Shown here piece after piece: positions 9,776 through 22,700 of a stretch of 64,000 nt of DNA. The stretch covers positions 4,672,651 through 4,736,650 of the forward strand of contig NC_085105.1 in assembly GCF_963422355.1 (NCBI RefSeq), read 5' to 3'. Source of the DNA: Corticium candelabrum. Lineage: Eukaryota > Porifera > Homoscleromorpha > Homosclerophorida > Plakinidae. Position numbers and translations under genes: made by a program. The notes beneath the pieces were generated by a model. That model did no database searches. It had not been told where the DNA came from and worked only from the letters and a program-made list of their open reading frames with translations. Within the stretch, counting starts at the first letter, position 1, and every line of letters starts with the position of its first letter.

Positions 9776-12700
9776 ATGGCTAAGTCCGGGTTGCAGTTTC
9801 CTCCTCCTTGCAGTGTCTTACAGTTGGGGTATGCGCCTGGTGTCTACCAACAATCGATTCTCGGACCACCGCCGTGTCCAGCGCCTGCTCCTACGTTCGA
9901 GAGACCACAGTCTGCAAGACGACGTGCACGCCACGTAGTCTACTTTCCTTCTAACAGAAACGCAAGCATTTTGTAACTGTTGGAATTGTAAATCTAGGAG
10001 ATATGGAACAGTCCTTACGCGCAATATCTGCTTGACACTCCAACACAAGGTCAGCCACGTGTTCCTCATCGAACATACCATCGACCGCCAAAGAACAATC
10101 AATTTCAACTCGAGAAACGAATGCGACAGCAACGAAGTCGAGAGCAAGAGTTCAAGGGACAGAGACGTTTTACGAGAGGACATCACAAGATTGATGTAGG
10201 ACAAATTGGTCTTTTTCAGAAGCAAATTTGGTTTTCTTAACTTTGATTTTCTTTCTTAGCCATTGTTATGGAAACCGGCAGTACCTAAGATAGAGACCTC
10301 AGATCAAATTGAAAAATGGAGACAAGATAGAAGAAGGTATTTTTTCTTTTCATGACAGGATGCACTGCAGCAGAGTTTTTCCTAGGCAACCCTTGACTTT
10401 CGACCCTGTACGTAGTTTACAATTTGACCGGTCACGTGACAATTAAGCGGGTTTTCATACAATTATGTATTCTACTGATATGATATCTTGTAACAAACAA
10501 CTTGAGCGGCGGCGGTCCCATTCAAATCAAAGTCTCCTCACTGTGAGTCTTCCTGGCAACTAAAGGCACTGATTCCATGTAACTATTTGCCAAAAATATG
10601 CTGTTTTTTGTTGCTTTTGTTGCTTTTTCACAATTCAAAGCCTTTTTGAAGTCAAACATTGCCAGCCAGAGGAGGGCCCTCTATTGATAGTCGTGATATA
10701 AACTGATTGTGAAACTGAACTGTTCGCAAATGGTTTAAGCAAATGGTTTAAACCATTTGCGAATTCGCACTTGGTTTGATCGTTTGTGAATCGGTTAGAC
10801 AATATGCGAACACTAGATAACCCGATCGAGAATCTAAACCAATTCGCGAATGGTCTAGACCATTTGCGAATTGCTTAGCACTCTTAGAGTTTAATACACA
10901 ACAATAGCTAATATTGTTACACGAATGTTAAATTAAAGTAGCATCAGTTAAAAAACTTAGAAAAAATTGATGATGAAGATGTCACTGATGCCAAAAGTTT
11001 GTCAAGTATCATAAACTCCAACAACAACGATTGCTGATTAAGGAGCAAATGAAGAAGAGTCTGCATTCTCAGTGTTATGTAACAATTGTCTCCAGAGCCA
11101 ATGACAACATGATTGTGACACTGCCTGGTCATTTAAATGGCTGTTGTCCAACACGCTGAAGGCAGAATCAGATGGTTTATGATAGCTTTACAAAGACCAC
11201 GTCGTATACATATATAGCCACTAGATCTCACACTGCATTGTACATTGTAAATTCTTGGAAATCAAAATCCTACAGTCTGTAGAAATGAAGCTTGTTCACA
11301 GAAACAGTTCTTCATGTTGTGTCGGGATGTTCGAGTCTTGCTCCGAACCAGTATATGCGTCACGTAACAAAAGTACTGGTCTTGTTCTATCATCTTTGCT
11401 AGACCACTTCAGACTGCATTCGGAACATAAAACATGGTTCAGGGCTTCCTTTGATTCAAACTTGACACAGAAACACAAGGAAAAGATTCTGAAATACAAC
11501 TCACCTCAGGTTGAACTCAAATGAAGGCATCCACAATGGAATGTCAAGCTATGTCCTCTGAGTTTTTTTATTGGATTTTTGGTGTATCTGATTGAAGCAC
11601 ACCGCCACAGTAGATACGTCCAAAATCTGTATTAATTCAACCCAAAAAATTTCTGACTCTTGCTTCCACAGAGACTAGAGATTGTCGGAATGAATCCATT
11701 ATTATTCCTTAGTGATTTATAGACGTTTGCAACACTTCATTCAATGTCAGTTTCGGATCTACCAATAACGAACGTCTATTCTTAAAAATGTACATATATT
11801 TTTTCTACAGTTGAAAACCAGACCATTTTCCTCGGCAAATATGGAGCATGTGAAATCAAATAAAAATACCATGTGCATGCAAGGCTTTCCATGGTTCATG
11901 GAATCGATGGTTTCCATGATCATGTGAACGCTTTCCCAGTTATGAACGAAGACACAATCATGAATCTCTGCTATAAGTTTATGTTCAAGTAAGAAATAAT
12001 TGCTTTAATGAAACAAGCTTGCACAAATAGTACAATTGATTACGACTCGAATAATAGTCACTATGGCTTGTTTGTCGTTGGTTCTTCTGCCACACATTGG
12101 TCTATTGACTGGCTTTACTATTTGGAAAATATTTTTTGACCAGTGCTAAACAAAACTAGATCTTGAGCATCAGCCAATGAATTTGTCATTTGATCATTTT
12201 CTTCCCTTTTAGTCTGGGATCTGGAAACGATTTTACCAAAATGTTGACCCAGTGTGGCAATTTCCATCTCCCCATACTCATAGAGCACTTTGGTGTCTGG
12301 TTGAGGGGGTTTTGAGGGTCAAAGATTGACAGAGCATTTACCAAGTTCACAACTGGAAATGGCGCTGAAAGATTGTCACAGAGTGCTTGTAGGAACTACT
12401 TCCTGGCACAATGGAACTGTTGCAGGCAACGATCAGAGATAGTTGTTGCTACTGTATCTTCATTTAGTGATTAGCAGTCCTTTGTACAGTACCTTCATCA
12501 TCTATGCGCATTGGTTCTCTAAGGCATCTTGAGTTGACTATACCATAGATCGAACCTGACTAATATTCAGCTTACATTGCTGGGAAAACTAACACATAAG
12601 TGGTAAAACACCCCTCAGAAAATTAGTCAGCATCAAAAACCACCTAGAAGAGCGAGCTCTTGACAACCAGTTGCAGCTGTTGTGTGTGTGTTTCACCCAA

Positions 12701-14940
12701 ATTGGACAGTGTCATCAACAGTGAAATATAGCACTTATGTAGAGCCTCTACTACACCACAATAGGATAGTCAGTTAGTACTGTAGGTGTCATTTAATGTG
12801 ACTTTGTGATCCTCTTATAAAGGCGTGAAAAAGTTGTCTAAGTTTGGATGTCCTTGTGGCCGAGTGTTGGAAAATTGTAGACTGAGTTGACAGGAGATGA
12901 GTTTACTTGAGAAAGTACTTCAGACTGTACAACTTCATTCAGAGCCATCTATAAGTCAGTAACAGAGTGACTGGAGGTATAGGAAAGTTGGACGCCACAA
13001 CAAGTAGGATCCTCTGTCCTCAAGTGACGAATTTCATCTACTCCTACTGATAAAAGGAGATTATGAAGTGAGCTTATCTTATGGCTGGCAATTTCCTCTT
13101 TTGCAAGCCATTATGATGATTTCAGAGCAACGATCACTGCGTGCTCTTCTGTGCTTATGGCATTCTCTGCACTGGCCTTCAACACTTTTCTCTACTGAAC
13201 GTCCTGAACTGCCATTGATGATCAGAGCAATATGAGGGCTCAACATGATGAGTAAGTCTGCTCCTGTGCATATCAGAACATCCACGAATGAAAATTGTTA
13301 GCCTTGCCACTTGCTTTGCAAAAACTACAAATCATGGCACCATCTTTATACACTAACCAATCCGAAAAGGGGAATCTGATAGCCAAGCTTTCTCAAAGTG
13401 AACAGGGTCTCTTTGTTCTCCTGTTAGAAGTGGACGTTCCCGAAAAACGTGTAGGATTTCTGGCAATGTCTGGATCTGCGTCTTACACTAGTGAATCTAG
13501 TAAATCATGCGAAGCCATTTTATGTTCAGGGTACAATTTTGATCAAACATTTGCCAAAATTACCTTTTTGTGTTGCATTGTTGCTTGTCGAACTGTTTGA
13601 CTCATCCTTTGCAGGTAGAAAGCTCTCGGATTTCCTTGGAATCCAGCTAACACTCTTCTAGACATGTCGCGACTTCGCGGTACTACCAAGCTCTGTAGTG
13701 TACCTAGTAGTGATAGTAACAAGTTTTTGCCTAAGCCTGTCAGAAAAAGCAAACAAGAAGGCAAAGTTGGGTGCATGTTTCATCAGCGGCACCATCTTGG
13801 ATGATGACGTAGAAGTGTGCTAGACATCGCAGCAGCGTCACTTTTGCATCCACTAGTGACCAAAACTTCTGGCTTGCGACCAGATCTTCGAACTTGCAAC
13901 CAGGGACGCATAAATTGTATTATAAGAAAAACCCTGAGGATGAGAGTTGCCTAACTGTACATTCATACATACTATTTAATTATCCATTGCAATCAAAATG
14001 AACTACCATGAACATTTATAACAACGCAGTAACGCTTCTTAATAAACCGAATATATGTTTCTTACATATGTATAAATTACTACGGTAGTATGTAGCTATT
14101 TTGTAAGTTTGTAGTGGCCAAAGGTTCGTTCAATAATTGTACCAACTAGATTGCCTTTATTGTAGGAATTACCCAACTGCAGAAAATGTACGTCATAAGA
14201 TTGAGGGAGAAATGAAGAGGCACACAATGGGTGCTGTAGCACAAGCATTGGATTTAAAACGTGGAAGAAGGTTGTTGTTCTGTTATAAATTATTTTGTAC
14301 TTATCATATGCTTTTTAGGCACAAGCAATGGAATCAGAGAAGACAGCATTGTACAAACAGTGCTTTTGTTACCCAGGCTATCAGCAACCAGGAAAGTACG
14401 AGCAAACGTGTCTCCACAGAACAAGGTAATGAGTAAATTTGCAAGCTAGCTTTGTTAACGGCACTAAATTTATGTATGATCAGTCAATGTCGATGCTGCT
14501 CATCAGCAGTGTACTGCATCGGCATTGCAGGCGTTAGCAGGTTATGGAAGTAACTCAGATTCAGAAGAGGTCACATCTGATTTAGCTAATGAGAGGAAGG
14601 CGAGCAGTGTTATTTGTGCAGTCACAACAGACAAAGTTGAGAAGCCTAGTTTGCAAGACATACAACAGCCACCTCAAAGACAGAAACAGGTCAATCAATT
14701 TGGTAGAGCAAAGAACTTAAAATGTAGAAAGAAGGGACGTAAATCAGATTCTGTGCAAGAGATCGGTAGATTTCGACGGCCATCGCTTTTGCAAAAGGTA
14801 TGAAATTTAAAGATTTTGCATATGACAGTGTACTATCTTGCAACTGTTTGCAGCTCTTGGCTAGAGAAATACAACAAGAAAGGAATATATTGTTGCAATG
14901 CATTAGATACATTGTACGGAATGACTTCTTCAGGACGTGA
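9776..14940 (+). CDS. NUFIP1: NUFIP1-like box C/D snoRNP assembly factor
   Basis: Exons: 9776-9934, 9998-10195, 10260-10336, 14166-14270, 14319-14425, 14484-14797, 14854-14940; phases agree at every junction (about 348 residues). The N-terminus is proline-rich (ILGPPPCPAPAPTFERPQ). Exons 3-4 encode the family hallmark, IEKWRQDRR joined to RNYPTAENVRHKIEG. The last exon encodes LLAREIQQERNILLQCIRYI, then VRNDFFRT and stop, matching the NUFIP1 C-terminus that contacts ZNHIT3 in human. In known systems the protein binds SNU13 and the R2TP/HSP90 machinery to build box C/D snoRNPs in the nucleus. The C2H2 finger expected just before the KWR motif is not visible. The first two exons are the weakest part. 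A 3.8-kb intron splits the hallmark motif. Confidence 0.87.
10337..14165. other. Large NUFIP1 intron without recognised genes
   Basis: It contains a palindrome cluster (10722-10875) and several short frames, none with recognisable domains or sensible splice partners. No element ends were identified. The longest frames (for example 13295-13600) have low-complexity or random-looking translations. Confidence 0.5.
10722..10875. repeat. Cluster of imperfect palindromes of a TTCGCAAATGGTTTA unit
   Basis: The unit GCAAATGGTTTA/TAAACCATTTGC occurs several times in both orientations. It forms near-perfect palindromes such as AAATGGTTTAAACCATTT (about 10741) and CGAATGGTCTAGACCATTTG (about 10845). It is all inside the large NUFIP1 intron. 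Confidence 0.75.
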
Positions 14941-14996
14941 TAGATCAAGATTGTGTTATCAATTATTAAATATAATCATTATTTACCATTGTGCGG

Positions 14997-15002
14997 AATA
15001 AA
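14997..15002 (+). terminator. NUFIP1 polyadenylation signal AATAAA
   Basis: AATAAA lies 56 bases beyond the NUFIP1 stop codon and about 640 bases before the CEP164 start, the expected place for 3'-end formation. Confidence 0.6.
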
Positions 15003-15645
15003 CAGTAGACACAATGTGCTCATAGTCCATGCTTTTTAGTAACACTGTAACACGTTAGTTTGTAACTCTACTGGTCTTCGACTCAATGAGTGTTGTCTGG
15101 TCAACTAAAGATGAGTTAACTTAAGTAGTCTAGTCATCAAGGCAAAATTTATGGTGGTGTAGTCTACATGTGCAACTTTCCAGGTATAGTAAGCCGAAAT
15201 GTTACAGGGGAGAACTTTGTAACATGTGACGTATGCATTGCAATGTATAACATTACTAAATCTATATACGATTGTATGATACAGGTACAGTTTGAAGTGT
15301 CACTTTGTGCAACTAATATGGTAACGGTAATAATACAGTGATTATAATTAGGAAGGGTAGATATAGTTTAGAGTTGATGCAAAAGGCGATCACATACAGA
15401 TAGTAGAGTGTCTGATGGTGTGTGGGGCTGATAATATTCAATCGTTTACATCCTAAGGGTCTGGTGAGGTTCCTTTGAAGTTGCTGTGTTGCGACTTGAG
15501 CGTTAAACGGCGAACTATATACCACAACGCCTTGTCACCCTTTTGATGCAATTTCGGTTAGGTTCATTAACGTGCGTTATCAATTAAATATTAATATCCG
15601 GGCAGTTTTGCCTTAAATTGTCAACAGCCGTTGCTTTTGGCAGTA
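15003..15645. other. Intergenic interval, NUFIP1 to CEP164
   Basis: About 640 bases with no supported gene. It must contain the CEP164 promoter; no core motif stands out. Confidence 0.5.
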
Positions 15646-18600
15646 ATGGAGATGGGCAAACAAGTTGTTTTACAGGAAGAGTATAATGAAAATTATGAAC
15701 CTACCACAGAAGGTTAGGTCTACGTGTGCAGTAACTAGCGTTTGTCGCACTTTGTACTGGTTGCTGTCTTCAGAGCTGCTGGAGTACTGTAAACAGATTG
15801 GACTCGACCCCAAAGAGGATCCAGATTTAATGTGGATAGCAAGGGAAGGTCTCAAAGCTCCTCTTCCATCAAACTGGAAACCAGTGTAAGGTTTACTTAT
15901 TATCCGGGATCTAGATCGATGGGCAGGAATTTCGGTAATGATATATTGATAGCAAAGACAGCGATACTGAAGACGTTTATTACTTCAACTTCACGAGCGG
16001 GGCTAGTACATGGGATCATCCTTGCGACGAATATTATCAAAAGCTGCTGGAAAAAGAAAAAGGAAAGAAGCAAAAGAAGCAAAAACCAAAACAAGTAAAC
16101 AACTTGCACAACAATTCTCCTGCTTCCCGTTTCGGGTTACAGCCTTTGAAGGTCAGCGCTGTTCGTTGCAGCTGTGTTGTGTAAGTAAGTACAGAGTGGT
16201 AGCTCGTAACTGAAGTTAATAACTAAGTTATAAGGCCACACCAAATATATTTTGTTTCGTGACGGTCGGTCGGTTTAAAAAATTTTTACTTTATTTTTTC
16301 AAGTACAGCATGATACAAGGCATGCTTGATCAACAAATGCTGGCGTATTTAATTTCAAAGTCATCTTTGCGTGTCATCTTGATTAATTAATACAGTCAGG
16401 TTTTTAATTAGTCTTCTTTGCGAACAACAACAATGAACAACAGGGTTTTTGCATGTGCAATCAGCACATACAGGCAAAACCACCTTGTACTTTTTGAGCA
16501 AATCCTGGTTCTGCATTGCATCTGGTGCACCAGGATGGGCAGCATACCTGTGGCTGCTTCCTCTTACAAGCATAGTATGAGAATACTATGTGGCTAAAGC
16601 ATGTCAGATTGAGGGGGTGTACAGCTTGAGGTGCAAAGCAGAACCTTTCGTCATGATTGGAGATCCACAGATGTCCTCCACTGCCTCCTTGAGACATTCC
16701 AGCCTGCGGAGCTCTACCTTGGTCAGTTTCTTCTGTGAGTATAAACCTCAGAGTTGGCTATATCCTGCACAAATAACTGTAGAATACAAACGCTGAGCTG
16801 CATTACTAAGTAGAGTGTCAAAGACTGAATGAACAAAGGCCCGCTTGGCATGCGGCTCAGCAACAATGGAATTTGTGTACAACTCAAACTTGATATACCG
16901 GCAGCCAAATGAAAGGCACAAGCACTGTAGGAGATCCAACGTGACTTTCAAGTTCACGACCACGCCTCTCAAAGACTTTGGGTGTGACGATTTCATCATA
17001 TAGTCTTTGTAAGGTGTGTTGTTCTTGCACTTTGTGGAGCTCCTGAGGCAAGGCACAGGTCAAACCCAACCAGCACTCAACGTAAACACCAGCCGTTGGC
17101 ATGTAACGCACGTGTACAGCACATGCGCATGTCATGCATGCGTAGGTGTGAGCACATAGAGGGTGCTGCACACTTCAGCTTGTTACTGTCGAACTCCTGT
17201 GCTACAGTACAGGCAAGATAAGTGACGTAGAGAACCTGTACTCGTACATGAGCATTGCAGGGACATGAGACAGACATATACATATGTCTAGCACTGTGGC
17301 TAATAAATATTAATGAAGCAAACTAAATTGTGTTATATTCACCAAAAAATCAGGTCAGTCGCCGACACGAAACACAAGATATTTTTGATGTGGTCTAATG
17401 CAACACTTTCTCCAAAGTTCATCATTGTAGAAGATCAGGCATGCACAGCTGTTGCTGCTGCTGCTGCTGCTGTGCAGTGTTCTCTCCAGGCAGAGTGGGA
17501 TACTTCGTGAAGTGGGCGTTACCCCAATGCCATGCCCAATATGGCTTCTTCAAAAGCTCTAGAAATTCCGCCGCCGTTTCCCAACGGTGCGCGTGTTGAT
17601 TCTTTACAGACAGCTGATTCATGGCACGAGCTTCTTTCCTGCTCTAGTAGACTTTGGGGAGTGAGCGTTTTACATGGGATATGGATCCAAACTAGTACAC
17701 GTCGTTTAGGCTTAGATTGTGTCTTTCAACAAAGAGAGCACAGCAGTGATTGTGTCTCGTTTTTTGCCTTACTAACTAGAAGCCATGGGAAATTGTTTAG
17801 CCCCTGGCGATCTACTCCAGTCGTCCTGTGCTTGGAAGATCTGCTAGGAGCTTCATCAGTTGCCGCTTGTCAAGAAAGACTCAATAGTTCTCTGCGACAC
17901 CGACATGACACGTGCACTTTGCTGACATGTATACCTACTTGCACGTGAACACCAGCTGCAAAAGCATGGGTAAGGGCTGCATTTGTGGTTGTAAAGTGGT
18001 AAATGTTCCGCACTATTAGATGCAACCTGCTTTCTTAGTTAATGGGTAACTGCAATGCAAGAATCAAAATTCTTTTATGTTGGAAATCAATAGTTCTAGT
18101 TGCATACATGACAGGAAGAATACTTTTAGATTTTAATAAGTTAAGTCTTTGCTGAGAAATAGCAAGTCAAAGTTGCTTCCAGTTCTTCAAGTTCTGGTAA
18201 TGGATGTGGTGTAGTGTCACATTACAGAGGGGAGACGCGTGTGCGTCTGGCTAGTCAGCGGCTTGTAAGAGTGACTACATCTTCATATCCAAGGCAACGC
18301 TGCTAGGGTAGAGGCGACGGCAGCAACATTTATTCTTCTGAAGAGCCTTTGGAGGTTTTACATGATGATAATGTTCCGTCATCGCATGAATCGCAGGATG
18401 AAGAAGATCTGCTGAGAGCCATTCTAGTGACTAGACCACACAGGTTCGAGCTCAGCGACAGTGTCTCCGAAGCTTTGTGTGGAGTGCGTGTGCTGTCAAA
18501 ACGTATTTGAGGTTGTCTCAAATAATGAAGAATAATAATGTCGAATACTAGCAGCAATAGTGGCAGTGTACTGGTGAGTTCGTGCAAACTCTAGCTGTTG

Positions 18601-19588
18601 CTGTGAGAAAGAGAACAAAATGAGTTGAAGTTCATACGTTGAATTCACATTGACACAAGGGCTGACTTCACGTTGACACAAGGGTTGACTTGACTGTACA
18701 GTATACTGTAATGCATACAACTGCATTCACTACACATGACGTTCAAGCACCTAGATGCAAGTCTATCTATAGTCATCAAGAGTTTGACCTCTTCTAGCCA
18801 TTTACAGTACGGTTAGTCTTGCACGAGAGTCTTCCTTACCCTCATTTTGCCCGCTTCTCAAATGTGGCTCTCTTTTGCAAAGGTTCCAGAGTGCTGCGAT
18901 CTTGAAGTGTGGAGGCAGGTAGATGGAAAATGGTGGCCTCAATTTTGCTCTTTGACAACCCAGACCAAGTTCTTGAATAGACTTGGTTGTACATATCTTG
19001 AAGCAATCAGGCTAAAAGTGGCTACTACAGACTCTTGTCCACTCAGTAGGACGCGTCGTACTTTTAGTAGTAGTAGCCTGGACAGCACAAGCGTCTCTGC
19101 AATTGTCTTCCTTATTTGCGATTCCCACTCTTTTCTTTAGCTTGGGGATCTTTGGGAATCGAAACATGCTTGCGTCTGACTTGCACAAATTGGTCCCTAC
19201 TGCAGCCACGCAAAACCGAACCATTCTTTCGCCACCGATTCCTTTGTTGACAGTACACGCTAGCGTGGAGTCTCACCGCTGTAACATGTACACACTACAC
19301 CATGCCTGTTACCGGAACTTGAAGAACCGGAAGCAACTTTGACTTGCTATATCTCCACAAAGACGTAACTTAGAAATCTAAAACTATTTATCCTGTCATG
19401 TATGCGACTAAAACTATCAATTTCCAACATAAAAGATTTTTGATTTTTGCGTTGCAGTTACCCTTTAATTAATTAATAAACTTACTTTGAGATCCTCAAG
19501 TCTTGGCATCTGGATGATCCACTTTACCTAAAAGCTTAATTGCTTAGAATAAGGCAGAGCGGGATCCTGGGGAGAACACTGTCAGACA

Positions 19589-19632
<44 letters not shown>

Positions 19633-19633
19633 A

Positions 19634-19700
<67 letters not shown>

Positions 19701-22700
19701 CTAAGGAATGGTTTGTCCATTGTGTTTAATTAACCCGAGGACAGCCGATCGGCTCAATTGAGGACTAGCTGGATGTGAGCGTGTCAATAGACAGATGTGG
19801 ACGGTATTATCTACTTCACGTAGGTCTCCTGTTAAGGTTATAAAGTATATGTTAAATTGTCACGAGAGTGGATTCCCCCTACTATCTAAGGTGCATAGCA
19901 GTCGAGTGTTTATCACTTTTAGTGCTTCTTTATTTTATTTACTATTTTCCAAAATTAAAGGCAGCTATGAATATTTGCATAGTGTGTCAATAGGCATGTT
20001 ACTGACCAATATTTCTATGATCATTTCACAAATGCTTTATCAACTTTAGTATCTCCATTTTTCTATATTCTGTTTACAGTGAGGTCACTTGTACTTCATT
20101 GAAAGTGAAGAGGAGGAGGAATCAACTACAGACAATGACTGCTAGCTAACAAGTTTTACAAGCTGTTTGCTTGCACACGAGCATGTTTTTCCGCATTAAC
20201 TTTCTGTATCGGTTCTGGTCCAGTCATGTGTCATGGTGTCAGCCTAGAACCTTCCCATGGTAGCTCATTACAGCAACATGTAGGCTAAATAATACCATTG
20301 CAGGTAGACCTTGATGCTATAGTACCATAGGCGAAACCGGCACATGATACAGTTTCCAATGGGGTGTACTTCGTGAGTGTACTTGCCTCCTGGTATGATC
20401 TATCCAAGCAAAACCTCAGCTGCCTTTAATTCTGGAACGAACTATAGTCTCATTCCCAGAGACTGAGGTCCTCATACCCTTGTACTAACCCTTTACTTCA
20501 CTATGTGTATGCAGTTGCACTTGTCAAAATTGATCGGTATGCGAGTCATACTTGCAACACAAAGGCATGTGTTGACATATCCTGTCAGATGTGTTTATCC
20601 ACTGCAGTGTTCTAACCAGGACCGTCTTTACCGTTATTTTGATGGTTGGGGGCATTCTTAGACCTATGGAGAGGTCCCAACTGTCATTGTCCTAATGAGG
20701 AGCAGTGAGGTGGAGTGTTGTTTGCTGCCTAAGCTGCATGCTTACATAGGAATGCGACAGCTGTCACTATAGAAACAGTGTAACAGTTGCCATATGAAAG
20801 GAAACACCTCGTTTATGGGGTTAGGTTGTACAAATACATTGCAGTATATTTGTGTAAAAAGCACTTAACGACACGTACACACTAAATAGGTGAGTCTTCC
20901 CATCAGTCACCAGTAAATATCCAATTAATTCTAACCCAGGAGGAGTCAGTGACAACTGCTTCACGGGCAAGCCTCAGCCTGAATCATCATGAATTGTTTG
21001 CAAATTATCTCTCTACTAGAGAGACTACAACGAGGCGAGTAATTAAGTAAAGACGTATACAGAAATCTTTCTGACCAGACGTTCTATCCTCGTTACAAAG
21101 CAGGAAATAAGTGTAAGTAATGTATTTGAATTGTTAGATTTTGAATGCAGCATAATGTCTGCGAATTTGGCATCAAGAGCAACTGTGGGCGTGCCCACAA
21201 AAGTATATGTGGGCGTGGTACTAAAGTGGTATTTATTAGTGTGGTTGTTATTAAAACTGGTGACTGTTGGCGTAAAGTCCTGGCCAGAACCCTGGCACTG
21301 ACTTGTAATTGTGGATTAATTACCATATTTCCGTGCATTTAGCTGCATGCCGGTATAAGTGAGGATTACCAGAAACTTGCTTGTTGGATTCTGGTAACGA
21401 TACCAGCATGCCGGTATAGCACGAGGGAGTGCCGGTAATGGCGATGAAGCAACTACACACATGCGTGGTAATTGTACTTCACATGTGCTGTAATTTAATT
21501 CGGTAGCAGACGTTGACCTAAAAATGCAGCTTCTCCTGTAGCCCAGCTAGAAGAGAGACAAGTCAAACAGCCAGAAGGTATCGAGAATGAATCTCTGCAG
21601 TGTTGCAGAAAGTCTTAGACAATCGATAAAAAATATAGAGTTAGCAGTACTACGCAAGTACAACGGCTCAGTGTAAAAAAAGTCGCCAGGGGAATGTGGA
21701 GTGTCTTGTCAGTGCGCACAGGATTGGCTTTGAACTAGCAGAAGGACACAAGAGTTGACAGATGAGGAAGAGAGGAAAACGATGAAGAAGGGGAGGATGA
21801 AGACGGAGAAACATTATAGTGTTGATTATATACGACATCTAGATGAGAAAAGTATATGTCTTAGTGTTTAGTTCAATCAATATCTAAGAATGGATGCAAC
21901 ATATACATAGGGATGGGTCAATCGCCTCTCTTTCTCCGGCATGCTGGTAAGTCTATTTTGTAAAACATAGGGCACGGAAGGAAGACTACCAGTTGGGTTA
22001 CATAACCCAAGTTGCACCAAACTCCACTTTTACAGTGAGATTACAGTCGTAGCATTGACTATGGTCGGTTCCTATATCAAGCTTTGCTTGTAGCACTGCT
22101 CAGGATTCTATCTTGAATACATAGCTTTGAGTTTGCAGGGACACAACCAAGCTTAAACTTTACAGTTTGTTGGTTTGCTTAAAATCTAATAGTGTCAAAG
22201 TCACATACTCAGGATTTTAGCTTGTGCATTTGTGAATGACATAGCCACAGCAGTCGTGTGCCGTATCTCTCGTATTGTTACTGTTTATTAAAGTCATTCT
22301 TGCTCACTATCAGTTACAGTCTGTGACAATGTGGCCACGGCATAACTTATCTAGGTGAACAGAATTATCTAACATAGCTATACAAGAAAGAGAAGTACAG
22401 TGATATCTCATTCAAGAGCTCTTTTCTATGTTTATCAGCTGAGTCTCATACATCCAGTGGTTGCCTGATACAAATTGTTTGTACTGTGACCCAAGAACAA
22501 CATGACAGCCATTGTTTATTTTAAACAGCAGGTTTGACATAAGAATTGTATTCTGAAATTGTCAGCGACTTTTGATTCAATCTTAGGGTGTGTTTGATTT
22601 GCATTTCTGGCAGTTTTGATAGTCTCAAAACATCCAGTGTACTGTGCTTGCCTGCAATTTATAGATTTTCTTACATCATTTTGACGATTGAAATAATTGT

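Noticed and set aside
14137-14436. 99-codon continuous frame across NUFIP1 exons 4 and 5
   Set aside because: The intron 14271-14318 is free of stops and in frame, so the frame looks continuous, but clear GT/AG sites and the family alignment support splicing. The intron (48 bases) is short, so retention cannot be fully excluded.
16361-17622. Group of medium minus-strand frames in CEP164 intron 3, considered as a nested gene
   Set aside because: The frames overlap each other in different phases, share no domain, contain no consistent splice pattern and are not supported by similarity I can recall.
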